Shown here: positions 17,666 to 26,432 of the stretch, piece by piece
Position numbering within the stretch: position 1 is the first letter of the stretch
Layout: each line of letters starts with the position of its first letter
NCBI GenBank assembly: GCA_016215215.1
Contig: JACRKW010000075.1
Coordinates: forward strand, 1 to 43,401
Length of the DNA: 43,401 bases
Reading direction: 5' to 3'
Source of the DNA: Acidobacteriota bacterium
GTDB lineage: Bacteria; Acidobacteriota; Terriglobia; Bryobacterales; Bryobacteraceae
The notes under the pieces: generated by a model
What the model was told of the DNA's origin: nothing
Databases searched by the model: none
What the model saw: only the letters and a program-made list of their open reading frames with translations
Made by a program: the position numbers and the translations under genes

Positions 17666-18382
17666 TTGAGCAGGCGTGAGCTGCTCTTATCGATCTTCCC
17701 CTGGCGAAAGCACCACTCCAAGCTGGTGCTGCTTGCCGGGATCCAGTTCGAAAGAACCTCGAATGGCCGGTCCCGCCGCAGGTACTTGCGCATCCACGGA
17801 GACGAGAAGACGGCGGCCGAGGCATTAGCCCAACACATGCGCGCCCGGCGCGGGGTGGCCTTCAGCGTAACCGGCGGGAACCGGCTGGTGAAGGTCGCAG
17901 GAGGCGTGCTGGATCCCAACCGGATGTACTCGCGAGCCGGGGCCGAGAAGAGTTACCGGCGGCTCAACCCGGAATGGAGTCATGCGGAGATCCAGCGGGC
18001 ACTGGACTGGCTGGACCGGGCTCGCCCAAAGCTCGTGAAAGCGCTGTTGCCCCCGAAGGGCGGACTGCTGTTTGCTTTGCACAACAACGCGCGGGGATAC
18101 TCGGCGGAAGACGAGGTAGGGATCTCGCAGGCCGGTTCCCTGCCCCGGCGAGCCGAGCCGCACGAGTTCTTCCTGGCGACGAACGTCGAGGACTACAAGT
18201 TGCTCTCGAAGGGTCCGTACAACGTCGTGCTGCAAAGCTCCCCTGAAGGCGAGGACGACGGTTCGATGTCGCGTCTCTGCGCTCGCTTGGGGGTGCGCTA
18301 CGTGAACCTGGAGGTGGGAGCAGGCAAGTTAGAACTGCAAAAAGAAATGATGAACTGGTTGGAAAACACCCTGCCGGAGTAG
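17666..18382 (+). CDS. Conserved-looking protein of unknown function
   Basis: A 238-residue protein starting at TTG 17666 (GTG 17726 is an alternative). No signal peptide or membrane segment is clear, although LVLLAGIQF near residue 20 is hydrophobic. Visible blocks are [55 protein letters not shown] and YNVVLQ. The His, Asp and Glu in IHGDE and the HNN block could be metal- or catalytic-site residues, but I cannot assign a family. It is divergent from gdhA and ends 13 bases before the aquaporin gene, so it may be cotranscribed with that channel. Confidence 0.7.
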   Translation: MSRRELLLSIFPWRKHHSKLVLLAGIQFERTSNGRSRRRYLRIHGDEKTAAEALAQHMRARRGVAFSVTGGNRLVKVAGGVLDPNRMYSRAGAEKSYRRLNPEWSHAEIQRALDWLDRARPKLVKALLPPKGGLLFALHNNARGYSAEDEVGISQAGSLPRRAEPHEFFLATNVEDYKLLSKGPYNVVLQSSPEGEDDGSMSRLCARLGVRYVNLEVGAGKLELQKEMMNWLENTLPE

Positions 18383-18395
18383 TATCCTCTAGCCC

Positions 18396-19172
18396 ATGCG
18401 CAATGGTTTGCTTGGAGAACTGCTGGCCGAATTCACCGGCACGATGATTATCCTTCTGTTTGGCGCCGGTGTATGCGCCATGGTGGTGCTGTTTGGTTCG
18501 GGAGTGCCGGGCGAAGTAGTCAACGGCGGCTACACCAATATCGTCCTGGGGTGGGGATTAGGAGTGACGCTGGGTGTGTATGCGGCGGGCAAGATCAGCG
18601 GGGCGCACCTGAATCCGGCGGTGACGCTGGCCCTGGCCGTATTCCGGGGTTTTTCGTGGGCGAAGGTGGCGCCGTACTGCGTGGCGCAAGTGCTCGGGGC
18701 GATGGCAGGCGCTGGACTGGTCTTTTCCAACTACAGGCTGGCGATTGAGAAGTTCGATCCGTTGCTTGAAAAAACCGCCGGGATGTTTACCACCTTTCCG
18801 GCGTTTCCGGAAGCGCTCTCGGCCGGTTTCTTCGACCAGGTGCTGGGCACGGCGCTGCTGCTGTTCCTGATCTTCGCCGTGACCGATGAACGCAACCAGC
18901 CGGTAGCGGGCAACTTGACGCCCGTGGTCGTCGGGCTGATTGTGGTGGCCATTGGCATCTCCTTCGGGAAACTCCACGGCTACGCCATCAATCCGGCGCG
19001 CGACTTCGGCCCGCGCCTGTTTGTGACGGCCATGGGCTACAAGAACAACGGGCTGACAGACGGTAGCGGCATCTGGTGGATTCCGGTCGTCGCGCCGCTG
19101 GCCGGCGGCTTGGTAGGCGCGGGACTGTACGATCTGCTGATCCGGCGCTGGCTGCCGGCGTCACAAGACTGA
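18396..19172 (+). CDS. glpF: MIP-family channel, glycerol-facilitator type
   Basis: A 258-residue integral membrane protein with six hydrophobic segments and two half-helix NPA motifs: GAHLNPAVTLA (NPA at 73-75) and YAINPARDFGPRL (NPA at 199-201). Asp203 after the second motif and the extended loop before it are typical of glycerol facilitators rather than strict water channels. It should pass glycerol or small polyols by diffusion across the inner membrane. No glycerol kinase or dehydrogenase is adjacent, so the physiological solute is uncertain. It follows the unknown gene by 13 bases. Confidence 0.9.
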   Translation: MRNGLLGELLAEFTGTMIILLFGAGVCAMVVLFGSGVPGEVVNGGYTNIVLGWGLGVTLGVYAAGKISGAHLNPAVTLALAVFRGFSWAKVAPYCVAQVLGAMAGAGLVFSNYRLAIEKFDPLLEKTAGMFTTFPAFPEALSAGFFDQVLGTALLLFLIFAVTDERNQPVAGNLTPVVVGLIVVAIGISFGKLHGYAINPARDFGPRLFVTAMGYKNNGLTDGSGIWWIPVVAPLAGGLVGAGLYDLLIRRWLPASQD

Positions 19173-19218
19173 GGTCTCGGCCTGGCGGGCGGTATCATGG
19201 AGTGAGCAGGAGCCTGCC

Positions 19219-19737
19219 ATGTTCTTTTCATTGACCGAGCTGGAACACCACCCCATCCACTTCGACGTGTCCTACCGGCCCGGGGAGGTGCAGTTTCCGG
19301 ATGAGTTCAAGCAAAACGGGGACTTGAAGGTGGCGGGGACGGCGGAGTTGCTGCGCAATACCCTGGGCGAGATCCGGTTGCGCGGCCACGTTACGGCGGG
19401 CATCGAGGCCGTGTGTGACCGTTGCCTGGAACCAGCCCACTTGCCGGTGGACGGCGACTTCGACCTCTTCTACCGGCCCGCGGTGAAGGCCGGGGGGCAT
19501 GGCGAGGTCCATCTGGAAGAGGGTGAAATCGACCTGTCGTTCTACGAAGGGGACGGCGTGGAGCTGCGCGAGGCCATCCGCGAACACGTACTGCTCAGTT
19601 TGCCGATGCGAGCCTTCTGCCGGGCCGATTGCCGGGGACTCTGCCCGGTGTGCGGAAACAACCGCAACGACAGGGAATGCGGCTGTGCCGCGGTGAAAAC
19701 AGACCCCCGGCTGGACGCCCTGAAGCAGATCCGGTGA
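19219..19737 (+). CDS. YceD/DUF177-family protein
   Basis: A 172-residue protein with AGGAG upstream of ATG 19219. It shows the DUF177 plan: a beta-rich N-terminal half (GTAELLRNTLGEIRLRGHV), the CDRCLEP motif and the C-terminal block with LPMRAFCRADCRGLCPVCG, whose cysteines could bind zinc. In other bacteria YceD is linked to 23S rRNA accumulation and its gene sits just before rpmF, exactly as here. The protein is therefore probably tied to large-subunit assembly. Confidence 0.9.
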   Translation: MFFSLTELEHHPIHFDVSYRPGEVQFPDEFKQNGDLKVAGTAELLRNTLGEIRLRGHVTAGIEAVCDRCLEPAHLPVDGDFDLFYRPAVKAGGHGEVHLEEGEIDLSFYEGDGVELREAIREHVLLSLPMRAFCRADCRGLCPVCGNNRNDRECGCAAVKTDPRLDALKQIR

Positions 19738-19780
19738 CAAGAGGCGTCCGGATCTACTAAAATAGAAAAGACTTGTCATT

Positions 19781-19837
19781 TCTCCCGGTCGCGGCTGGGG
19801 GCTCCGGCGACCCAGCCGGGACCACTCCGCGGGGAGA
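19781..19837 (+). promoter_or_regulatory. Structured rpmF leader
   Basis: The yceD-rpmF spacer can fold into a two-part hairpin: outer stem TCTCCC (19781-19786) with GGGAGA (19832-19837) and inner stem GGCTGGG (19793-19799) with CCCAGCC (19811-19817). The rpmF ribosome-binding site lies just downstream and is unpaired in this fold. It may be a ribosomal-protein leader or just a stabilising hairpin. Confidence 0.4.
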
Positions 19838-19856
19838 GGCTAACAGGAAGGAAGCA

Positions 19857-20039
19857 ATGCCGAATCCGAAACGACGCCACTCCAAGCGGCGTACCAGCGC
19901 ACGCCGCACGCACGACTCACTGAAAGTGGCCGGTCTGAGCGAGTGCCCGAAGTGTCATGAAATGAAGCTGCCGCACCGCGCCTGCCCGCATTGCGGGTGG
20001 TACAAGACCCGCGAAGTGATTGAGGTCGTCCAGGAATAG
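19857..20039 (+). CDS. rpmF: Large-subunit ribosomal protein L32
   Basis: This 60-residue basic protein starts at ATG 19857 behind GGAAGGAAG. It has the L32 N-terminus (MPNPKRRHSKRRTSARR) and four zinc-ribbon cysteines in CPKC and CPHC, so it is the zinc-binding form. The position between yceD and plsX is the standard bacterial arrangement linking ribosome and membrane-lipid synthesis. Confidence 0.97.
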   Translation: MPNPKRRHSKRRTSARRTHDSLKVAGLSECPKCHEMKLPHRACPHCGWYKTREVIEVVQE

Positions 20040-20076
20040 CCTGGACGGCTCGAAGCGCTCCTACTCCGTGGATTGA

Positions 20077-21102
20077 ATGATCACCATCGCAGTGGATGCA
20101 ATGGGGGGCGATCACGCTCCCGTTCCCGAGGTTCACGGCGCTGTTCGTGCGGCCCGCGATCAGGATGTCGCCGTCCTGCTGGTGGGCAAGGAGAACGTGC
20201 TGAAAGCCGAGCTGTCGAAATACGACGGCTGGCGCAAGCTCCCGATCCGGATCGTACACGCCAGCGAAGTGGTGACGATGGATGACAATCCAGCCAAGGC
20301 GCTGCGCACCAAGCGGGACTCCAGCCTCCGCATCGCCTCGAGGCTGGTGCGGGACGGCGAGGCCGACGGCCTGGTCTCGGCCGGCAATACCGGCGCGGTG
20401 ATGGCCATTTCCAAGACCGTTCTGGGGATGATCCCCGGCGTGGACCGGCCGGCTCTGACCAACCCCTTTCCCACCATCAAGGGCAAGCCGGCGGTGCTGG
20501 TGGACGTCGGCGCCAACGTGGACTCGTCGGCGCGCATGCTGGCGCAGTTCGCGCTGATGGGCGAGGTCTATTCGCGGCTGGTCTTTCATACCCAGTCGCC
20601 ACGGGTGGGGATTCTCTCCATCGGTGAGGAAGAGCACAAAGGCAACGACCTGACCAAAGCGGCCGCGCAGTTGCTGAAGACCATGCCGCTGAACTTTATC
20701 GGCAACGTGGAGGGGCGCGATCTCTACACGGGCCACGCCGACGTGATCGTCTGCGACGGATTCATCGGCAACGTGGCCCTGAAGGTCAGCGAGGGCCTGG
20801 TGGAAGTGATCAAGCACATGCTGAAGGAGAGCCTGGAGGCCACCATCGCCAGCAAGATCGGGGCGGTGCTGAGCCGGCAGGCGTTCAAGGACTTCCGCAA
20901 GCGCATGGACTACTCCGAGTACGGCGGGGCGCCTCTGCTGGGCGTGAAAGGCGTGGTGATCATCTGTCATGGAAGATCGAACGACAATGCCATACGCAAC
21001 GCGATCCGCGTGGCTACCGAGTCCGCTTCTGAACATGTCAATGACCGTATCGAGAACGAGATCCACCGTTGGCAGCAGGAGAACGGCCCGGCTTCGGTTT
21101 AG
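20077..21102 (+). CDS. plsX: Phosphate acyltransferase PlsX
   Basis: A 341-residue soluble enzyme that starts at ATG 20077, 37 bases after rpmF. It has the PlsX hallmarks [14 protein letters not shown] at the N-terminus, [10 protein letters not shown] near 105, VDVGANVD near 145, [20 protein letters not shown] near 215 and the C-terminal [14 protein letters not shown]. It turns acyl-ACP plus phosphate into acyl-phosphate, the donor for PlsY in phospholipid synthesis. fabH and fabD, frequent followers of plsX, are absent; the next gene is dsbD, which overlaps it. Confidence 0.96.
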   Translation: MITIAVDAMGGDHAPVPEVHGAVRAARDQDVAVLLVGKENVLKAELSKYDGWRKLPIRIVHASEVVTMDDNPAKALRTKRDSSLRIASRLVRDGEADGLVSAGNTGAVMAISKTVLGMIPGVDRPALTNPFPTIKGKPAVLVDVGANVDSSARMLAQFALMGEVYSRLVFHTQSPRVGILSIGEEEHKGNDLTKAAAQLLKTMPLNFIGNVEGRDLYTGHADVIVCDGFIGNVALKVSEGLVEVIKHMLKESLEATIASKIGAVLSRQAFKDFRKRMDYSEYGGAPLLGVKGVVIICHGRSNDNAIRNAIRVATESASEHVNDRIENEIHRWQQENGPASV

Positions 21103-22981
21103 CCCGGCGTTCATTCTGCTGTCCTGCGCGCTGCCGCTGGCCGCGCAGAGACCGTCTCCCGCCACCTGGACCCTGACACCGGATGTGCAGAAGGCCCCGC
21201 CCGGCTCGGCCGTCACCGCCCGGCTGAACCTGAAACTCACACCGCCGTGGCACATGTACTCCCTCACCACGCCTAAGCCGGGCCCCACAGGCGGTCCCAC
21301 GGCGACCACGATCAAGCTGGCGGACAACGCCGCTGTGGCCAAGTGGGAAGTCTTCGTCCCACCCGCCAAGCGCAGCTTCGATCCCAATTTCAATATCGAC
21401 ACCGAGACCTATGACGGCGAGCAGAGCTTCCTGCTGCGCATCGAACTGGCCCAGGATGCGCCAGCCGGCGCGCTGGAGTTGAGCGCGCAGTTGCGCTACC
21501 AGCTCTGCACGGAGAAGGAATGCCTGCCCCCGAAAAAGGTAACCGCCTCCGCCGCGCTGGAAGTTTCTCCGGGGAGCCCCAATCCGGCCGCTGTCATTCC
21601 GGCCGGACTGGCGTTGTTCCAGCCCGGCGCGGCGGCCCCGCCGGCCGCGCGCCCGGAGCCCGCAGCCCAGCGGCAGGATCTGGGAGCTTTTCTCCTGCTG
21701 GCCATCGGCTTCGGCCTGGCGGCGATCTTCACGCCTTGCGTCTTCCCGATGATCCCCATCACGATGTCGTTCTTCCTGAACCAGGGCGCGGGCGGCAGCC
21801 GTCTGCAGGCCGTAAAGCAGGCGGCGGTGTTCTGCCTGGGCATTGTGGTGCTGTTCACCGGCATCGGATTCGGGTTGAGCGCTGCGCTGGGGCCGTTTGC
21901 GGTGGTGCAGCTGGGGTCCAACCCGTGGGTGAACGGGCTGATCTCGGTCGTCCTGCTGGCATTCGCGCTGAGCATGTTGGGGGCGTTCGAGATCACGCTG
22001 CCCACGGGTCTGCTCACCCGGTTGAACATGGCGTCCAACCGCGGCGGCTACCTGGGGACGCTGATCATGGGGCTGACCTTCTGCCTGGCCGCGTTCGCAT
22101 GCGTGGGCCCGTTCATGGGCACGCTGCTGGCGGCCTCGGTGGGCGGAGACAAGCTCCGGCCGGCGCTTGGAATGCTGGCCTTCTCCTCGGCGCTGGCCTC
22201 GCCGTTCTTCCTGCTGGCGCTGTTCCCGTCGTTTCTGGCGAAGATGCCGCGCAGCGGCGGCTGGATGTCCCGGGTGAAGGTGGTGCTGGGATTCCTGATC
22301 CTGGCGGCCACCTTGAAGTACCTGGCCAACATCGACCAGGTGATGCAGTGGGGGGTTCTCACGCGGGAACGCTACCTGGCCCTGTGGGTTGTTCTGTTCG
22401 CCTTGCCCGGCCTGTACTTGCTGGGATTCCTGCGCATGGAGGGGATCAAGCGCGACGATGAGGTGGGCGTGGGACGGCTGCTGCTGGGCGTCCTGCTGCT
22501 GGGCTTCGCCCTGAGCCTGGCGCCAGGCATGTTCGGCGGGCGGCTGGGCGATTTGGAGGCCTATGTGCCCGCGCCGGCCGAGGGTGCGGCGATGAGTTCC
22601 GGCGCACAGGCGCCGGCACGCTGGCTGAAGAACGACTTCGACGGCGCACTGGCTCGGGCCAAAGCGGAGAACAAGCGCGTGTTGGTGGCCTTCACAGGCT
22701 ACGCCTGCACCAACTGCCACTGGATGAAGGCCAACATGTTCCCGCGGCCGGAGATCGCCGCCGCGTTGGACGGAATGGTGCTGGTGGAGTTGTACACCGA
22801 TGGCACGGATGCGGCCAGCGAAGCCAACCAGAAGCGGCAGGAGTCGCTGTTCCAGACCGTGGCGATTCCCTTTTATGCCGTCTTTGATCCGGGCGGGAGC
22901 GTGGTCGCCTCCTTTGCCGGCTTGACCAAGAACGAGGCGGAGTTCCTGAAGTTCCTCCAGTCCGGCAAACCGGGCGCTTAG
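21041..22981 (+). CDS. dsbD: Thiol:disulfide interchange protein DsbD
   Basis: The start is set at ATG 21041, overlapping the end of plsX by about 60 bases; ATG 21035 or 20969 are alternatives and none has a clear ribosome-binding site. The 646-residue product has a signal-like segment ([13 protein letters not shown]) and a periplasmic DsbD-alpha-like domain with the Cys of [12 protein letters not shown]. About eight membrane helices follow, with the redox cysteines in [11 protein letters not shown] and [11 protein letters not shown] thioredoxin-fold C-terminal domain carries CTNC in [12 protein letters not shown]. It carries electrons from cytoplasmic thioredoxin to the periplasm. Its stop overlaps the convergent fliJ stop (TTAG). 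Confidence 0.92.
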   Translation: MTVSRTRSTVGSRRTARLRFSPAFILLSCALPLAAQRPSPATWTLTPDVQKAPPGSAVTARLNLKLTPPWHMYSLTTPKPGPTGGPTATTIKLADNAAVAKWEVFVPPAKRSFDPNFNIDTETYDGEQSFLLRIELAQDAPAGALELSAQLRYQLCTEKECLPPKKVTASAALEVSPGSPNPAAVIPAGLALFQPGAAAPPAARPEPAAQRQDLGAFLLLAIGFGLAAIFTPCVFPMIPITMSFFLNQGAGGSRLQAVKQAAVFCLGIVVLFTGIGFGLSAALGPFAVVQLGSNPWVNGLISVVLLAFALSMLGAFEITLPTGLLTRLNMASNRGGYLGTLIMGLTFCLAAFACVGPFMGTLLAASVGGDKLRPALGMLAFSSALASPFFLLALFPSFLAKMPRSGGWMSRVKVVLGFLILAATLKYLANIDQVMQWGVLTRERYLALWVVLFALPGLYLLGFLRMEGIKRDDEVGVGRLLLGVLLLGFALSLAPGMFGGRLGDLEAYVPAPAEGAAMSSGAQAPARWLKNDFDGALARAKAENKRVLVAFTGYACTNCHWMKANMFPRPEIAAALDGMVLVELYTDGTDAASEANQKRQESLFQTVAIPFYAVFDPGGSVVASFAGLTKNEAEFLKFLQSGKPGA

Positions 22982-23412
22982 GCCGAATTCCAACGGGCGA
23001 TGACGAGCTCGGCGACGGCTAGCTCGGTCTCCCGGTCCACCTCCTTCCGCCACGCATGCAGGCGCTTCTCCTTGATCCGGTCCAGCCCCTCTACCTTGCG
23101 GCGCGCTTCCACCACGACTCCGCGTTGTTCGGCGATTCTGGAGCCCAGGCCCATTTCTTCTGACCGGATCCGGGTCTCCTCGCGGCTAACCCAACGCCGG
23201 AACGCGTCGAGGGTCTGCAACTCTTCGACATTGACCACGCGGCTGGCGCGGATTGCGGCGAGCGAAACGGCTTCCTGGGCGCGCAGGCCTTCCCGCCGCC
23301 GGCGATGTTCCTCGAACTGGGCCAGCAGCGCGGCCAGGCGCGCTTCTTCGCGCTCGAACTGGGTTTGACGCCAGGCGCGCAACCGGTCGAGCGAGAAGTG
23401 GAATCTCTTCAT
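22978..23412 (-). CDS. fliJ: Flagellar export chaperone FliJ
   Basis: A 144-residue, highly charged, almost wholly coiled-coil protein with the FliJ start MKRFHFSLDRLRAWR and a helix rich in R, E and Q. FliJ works with the FliI ATPase at the export gate. Recognition rests on position after fliI, size and the N-terminal motif, since FliJ sequences diverge strongly. The start overlaps the fliI stop (ATGA). It is the last visible gene of the flagellar operon. Confidence 0.88.
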   Translation of the reverse strand: MKRFHFSLDRLRAWRQTQFEREEARLAALLAQFEEHRRRREGLRAQEAVSLAAIRASRVVNVEELQTLDAFRRWVSREETRIRSEEMGLGSRIAEQRGVVVEARRKVEGLDRIKEKRLHAWRKEVDRETELAVAELVIARWNSA

Positions 23413-24725
23413 CGGGTCTCGGAGAGGTCGCGCAGGGCGGCGATGGTTTGCTCCAGCGAGGAATGCTCGGCGGGGGTCTGCTTCAGGAAGTCCTTGATCC
23501 GGTTCTCGCGCCGGAGCGCGGAGTCCAGTGGCGGGTTGGAGCCCGAGGCATACGCGCCGATGCGGATGAGATCCTCTGAAGCTTGCAGCATGGAGAGCGT
23601 CTCGCGAATACGGCGGGCCGGTTCGGCCTGCTCGGCGCCGACGCGCGAAGCCAGCCGGGAAACCGACTGGAGCACGTCAATGGCGGGGTAGTGGCCAGCG
23701 TGGCCAAGAGCCCGCGAGAGCACGATGTGGCCGTCGAGGATGCCGCGCACGGCATCGGCGATGGGTTCGTTCATGTCGTCGCCCTCCACCAGGACAGTGA
23801 AAAACCCGGTGATGGAGCCGCGCTGGAAACGCCCGGCGCGCTCGAAGACGCGTGGCAGCATCTGGAAAACGCTGGGCGTGTAGCCCTTCTGGCTGGGCGG
23901 CTCGCCGCCGGCGAGGCCGATTTCGCGCTGCGCCATGGCCAGCCTTGTGACCGAATCGGCCACCAGGAGCACGTCCTTGCCCTGGTCGCGGAAGAACTCG
24001 GCCAGGGCCAGGGCCACAAAGCAGGCCCGCACGCGCACGGGCGAAGGCCGGTCGGAGGCGGCGGCCACCACTACGGCGCGCCGCATGCCTTCCGGTCCTA
24101 GTTCGTTCTCAATGAAATCCCGCACCTCGCGGTTGCGCTCACCGATCAGCGCCACCACGGCGACATCGGCGTTGTGGTGGCGGACCAGCGAACCGAGCAG
24201 AGTGCTCTTGCCGACGCCGCTGCCGCCGAAGATTCCGATTCTCTGTCCGCGGCCGCAGGTGAGGAAACCGTCGATGGCTCGGATGCCAGTGGCCAAAGGC
24301 TCGCCGATGGGCTCGCGCTCCAGCGGTCCAGGCGGGGAGGCGTAAATATCGCGGAACTCCTCGGCCTCGATCGCCGGCCCGCCATCAATGGGCTCGCCGA
24401 AGCCATCCAGAACTCTGCCGAGCATCGCGTTGGAGGCGGCCACGCGGGCCGCCAGCGGGCGGGCTATGACGGGGTCGCCGGCGCCGAGACCGCCGGTCTC
24501 CTCCAGAGGCATGGAGAGCAACCGGCCGTCGCGAAAGCCGATGACTTGCACGCGGAAGCTCCGTCCGGAGCGTGTAAGGACCTCGCAGAACTCCCCCACC
24601 CCGGCGTGCGGGCCGCGGCTTTCAATCAGCAACCCGGTGGTGCGAGTCACCTCGCCGCAGGATCGAACCGTTGTGAGCGACTCCAGGGTCCGGAGGTAGG
24701 GAGAAGGATCGAATCGTTCGTTCAC
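23409..24725 (-). CDS. fliI: Flagellar type III export ATPase FliI
   Basis: A 438-residue ATPase of the F1-beta/FliI/InvC class. Walker A is GGSGVGKST at about 167-175, followed by the ALIGERNREVRDFIE catalytic region, LLVADSVTRLAMAQREIGLAGGEPP and the arginine-finger region. FliI powers unfolding and delivery of flagellar substrates at the export gate. The gene overlaps fliH and fliJ by 4 bases each, fitting the FliH-FliI-FliJ complex. Confidence 0.96.
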   Translation of the reverse strand: MNERFDPSPYLRTLESLTTVRSCGEVTRTTGLLIESRGPHAGVGEFCEVLTRSGRSFRVQVIGFRDGRLLSMPLEETGGLGAGDPVIARPLAARVAASNAMLGRVLDGFGEPIDGGPAIEAEEFRDIYASPPGPLEREPIGEPLATGIRAIDGFLTCGRGQRIGIFGGSGVGKSTLLGSLVRHHNADVAVVALIGERNREVRDFIENELGPEGMRRAVVVAAASDRPSPVRVRACFVALALAEFFRDQGKDVLLVADSVTRLAMAQREIGLAGGEPPSQKGYTPSVFQMLPRVFERAGRFQRGSITGFFTVLVEGDDMNEPIADAVRGILDGHIVLSRALGHAGHYPAIDVLQSVSRLASRVGAEQAEPARRIRETLSMLQASEDLIRIGAYASGSNPPLDSALRRENRIKDFLKQTPAEHSSLEQTIAALRDLSETR

Positions 24726-25384
24726 CTACTGCTCCCCCGGCCGGGCGGCAGGCTGGCGAACCCGCGCCCGATCTCGTCCAATTGCGTTTCGGCCGAGGCG
24801 TCGATCGTGCCGTGGGTGGTTTCCACCAGCACCGCGCCCTGTTCCAATGTTGCGTCCGCCTTGACGGTGATCGACTGCGGCGCGCCGATGGCCGCCAGGT
24901 GGGAAGTGAGCGCCGCGGCGAACGAGGGGTGGACGCGAACCTCTGTGACATCCCGCATCGATGCGCTGTCGAAGGCGGCGCGCACCAGCCCCAACAGGGC
25001 ACCGCTGTCGATTTGCACCTCCCGTCGGAGAATACGCTTGGCCACCGCCAAAGCCATGGCCACCACATCGCGCTCCGCGTCACGGCAGTACCGTGCCCGG
25101 CAACCGGCCAGCGCTTCGACGGAACGCGCCAGGCGGACCAAAGCGGCTTCCAGTTCGCTGGCGGCCGCCTGTCGACCCGCGGCTTCCCCTCGCCGGAAGG
25201 CGCGCTCACCCTCCTCGCGAATCCGGCGTTCGGTCTCCTGGGACTGCTCCACGGCGGCGATTTCGCGCTGCGCCGCAGATTGTGAGGGCCTCGCCGCTTC
25301 TCGGGCCGCGGCTCCCCGGCGCCAGGTCCAGGGGATCGCCCCCAACTGCTCCTCCGCGCCGGCTTTGATGATCTTCGATGGCAT
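24722..25384 (-). CDS. fliH: Flagellar assembly protein FliH
   Basis: A 220-residue protein with a long alanine/arginine/glutamate-rich helical N-terminal half (about 30-110) and a C-terminal domain containing LAVAKRILRREVQID and VLVETTHGTIDASAETQLDEI, typical of FliH/YscL. FliH binds FliI, regulates its ATPase and docks it at the motor. It sits 3 bases after fliG and overlaps fliI by 4 bases. Confidence 0.93.
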   Translation of the reverse strand: MPSKIIKAGAEEQLGAIPWTWRRGAAAREAARPSQSAAQREIAAVEQSQETERRIREEGERAFRRGEAAGRQAAASELEAALVRLARSVEALAGCRARYCRDAERDVVAMALAVAKRILRREVQIDSGALLGLVRAAFDSASMRDVTEVRVHPSFAAALTSHLAAIGAPQSITVKADATLEQGAVLVETTHGTIDASAETQLDEIGRGFASLPPGRGSSR

Positions 25385-25387
25385 GTA

Positions 25388-26431
25388 CTACACCACGTAT
25401 TGCTCACCCACGGTGCCCTTCAGGTTGACCACGCCTTCGGTCTCCAATTGCCGGACAACGGCGATGATCTGCTGCTGCGCCGCTTCCACTTCTTTGATCT
25501 TGATGGGCCCGAGAGCGTCCATGTCTTCCCGCAGCATCTCCGCTCCGCGTTGCGACATGCATTGCAGAAAGTGGTTTTTCAGCTGGTCGCTGGTGCCCTT
25601 TAGTGCCACCGTCAGAACCTTGCGGTCGATGCGGCCGAGCACCTCCTGAATACCCATCTGGTCGATGAGCAGCAGATCCTCAAAGACGAACATCAGGTGG
25701 CGGATGGTTTCAGCCAGGGTGGGGTCGTTTTGTTCAATGTGGTCCAGGATGCCCCTGCTGGTGACCGAATCCAGCCGGTTGAACATCTCCGCCACGGCGC
25801 GCACGCCGCCATAGGATTCCCTGCTCAGTTCGCCCAAAGCCTTGAGTTTCTGGCCGATGATACCGGCGATCTTGGAGATGATTTCGGGCGAGATCTGGTC
25901 GAGGTTGGCCATCCTCAGAGCCACGTCGGCCCGCAGGTCCGAAGGGAGCGAAAAGAGCAGACCTGCCGCCTGCGAGGAGCTCAGGTGGCTCAGGATCAGC
26001 GCGACGGTCTGCGGATGCTCGCTGTGGATGAACTTGGCCAATTGCTGGGGATCGGCCTTCTGCAGGGCGTCGAAGCTGGCCGCCTCGTGGCCCAGCACCT
26101 TGGTCAGCCGCTCAATGATCTTACGTGCCGTGTCAGGGCCGAAGGCCGTGACCAGCATCTTACGGGCATAGTCGATGCCCCCTTTCAGGACGTAGTCCTG
26201 GGCTACCGACATCTGGTAGAACTCGTCCAGGATGGCCTCGGCGTCCTCCCCGCTGATGGCTGGGATGCGGGCTACCGCCTTGCCGATGATGGCAACTTCC
26301 TCTTCGTCCAGGTGCTTGAGAACTTCGGCGCTGGTCTGCTCGCCCAGGGTGACCATCAGGACGGCCGCTTTCTGCGCGCCGCTGTGCTTCGGTCCCTCCA
26401 GCTCGCGATTGGCCAGTGTGTTGGTGATCAT
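25388..26431 (-). CDS. fliG: Flagellar motor switch protein FliG
   Basis: At 347 residues it is of normal FliG length. N-terminal domain: SGAQKAAVLMVTLGEQTSAEVLKHL, binding FliF. The middle domain has HPQTVALILSHLSSSQAAGLL (EHPQT motif). The C-terminal torque domain has FVFEDLLLIDQMGIQEVLGRID with the charged residues that meet the stator. It starts 1 base from the fliF stop. No fliM or fliN is in the window. Confidence 0.97.
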   Translation of the reverse strand: MITNTLANRELEGPKHSGAQKAAVLMVTLGEQTSAEVLKHLDEEEVAIIGKAVARIPAISGEDAEAILDEFYQMSVAQDYVLKGGIDYARKMLVTAFGPDTARKIIERLTKVLGHEAASFDALQKADPQQLAKFIHSEHPQTVALILSHLSSSQAAGLLFSLPSDLRADVALRMANLDQISPEIISKIAGIIGQKLKALGELSRESYGGVRAVAEMFNRLDSVTSRGILDHIEQNDPTLAETIRHLMFVFEDLLLIDQMGIQEVLGRIDRKVLTVALKGTSDQLKNHFLQCMSQRGAEMLREDMDALGPIKIKEVEAAQQQIIAVVRQLETEGVVNLKGTVGEQYVV

Positions 26432-26432
26432 C

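Noticed and set aside
16347-17669. Rightward open frame opposite gdhA
   Set aside because: Antisense to strongly conserved glutamate dehydrogenase motifs; no domain of its own.
17655-17825. 57-residue N-terminal extension of glutamate dehydrogenase
   Set aside because: Arg/Ser/Pro-rich sequence unlike any family member and overlapping the divergent gene; the family start fits GTG 17654.
21038-23053. Long leftward open frame of 671 codons opposite dsbD
   Set aside because: Gln/Arg/His-rich composition without domains; an antisense shadow of a GC-rich gene.
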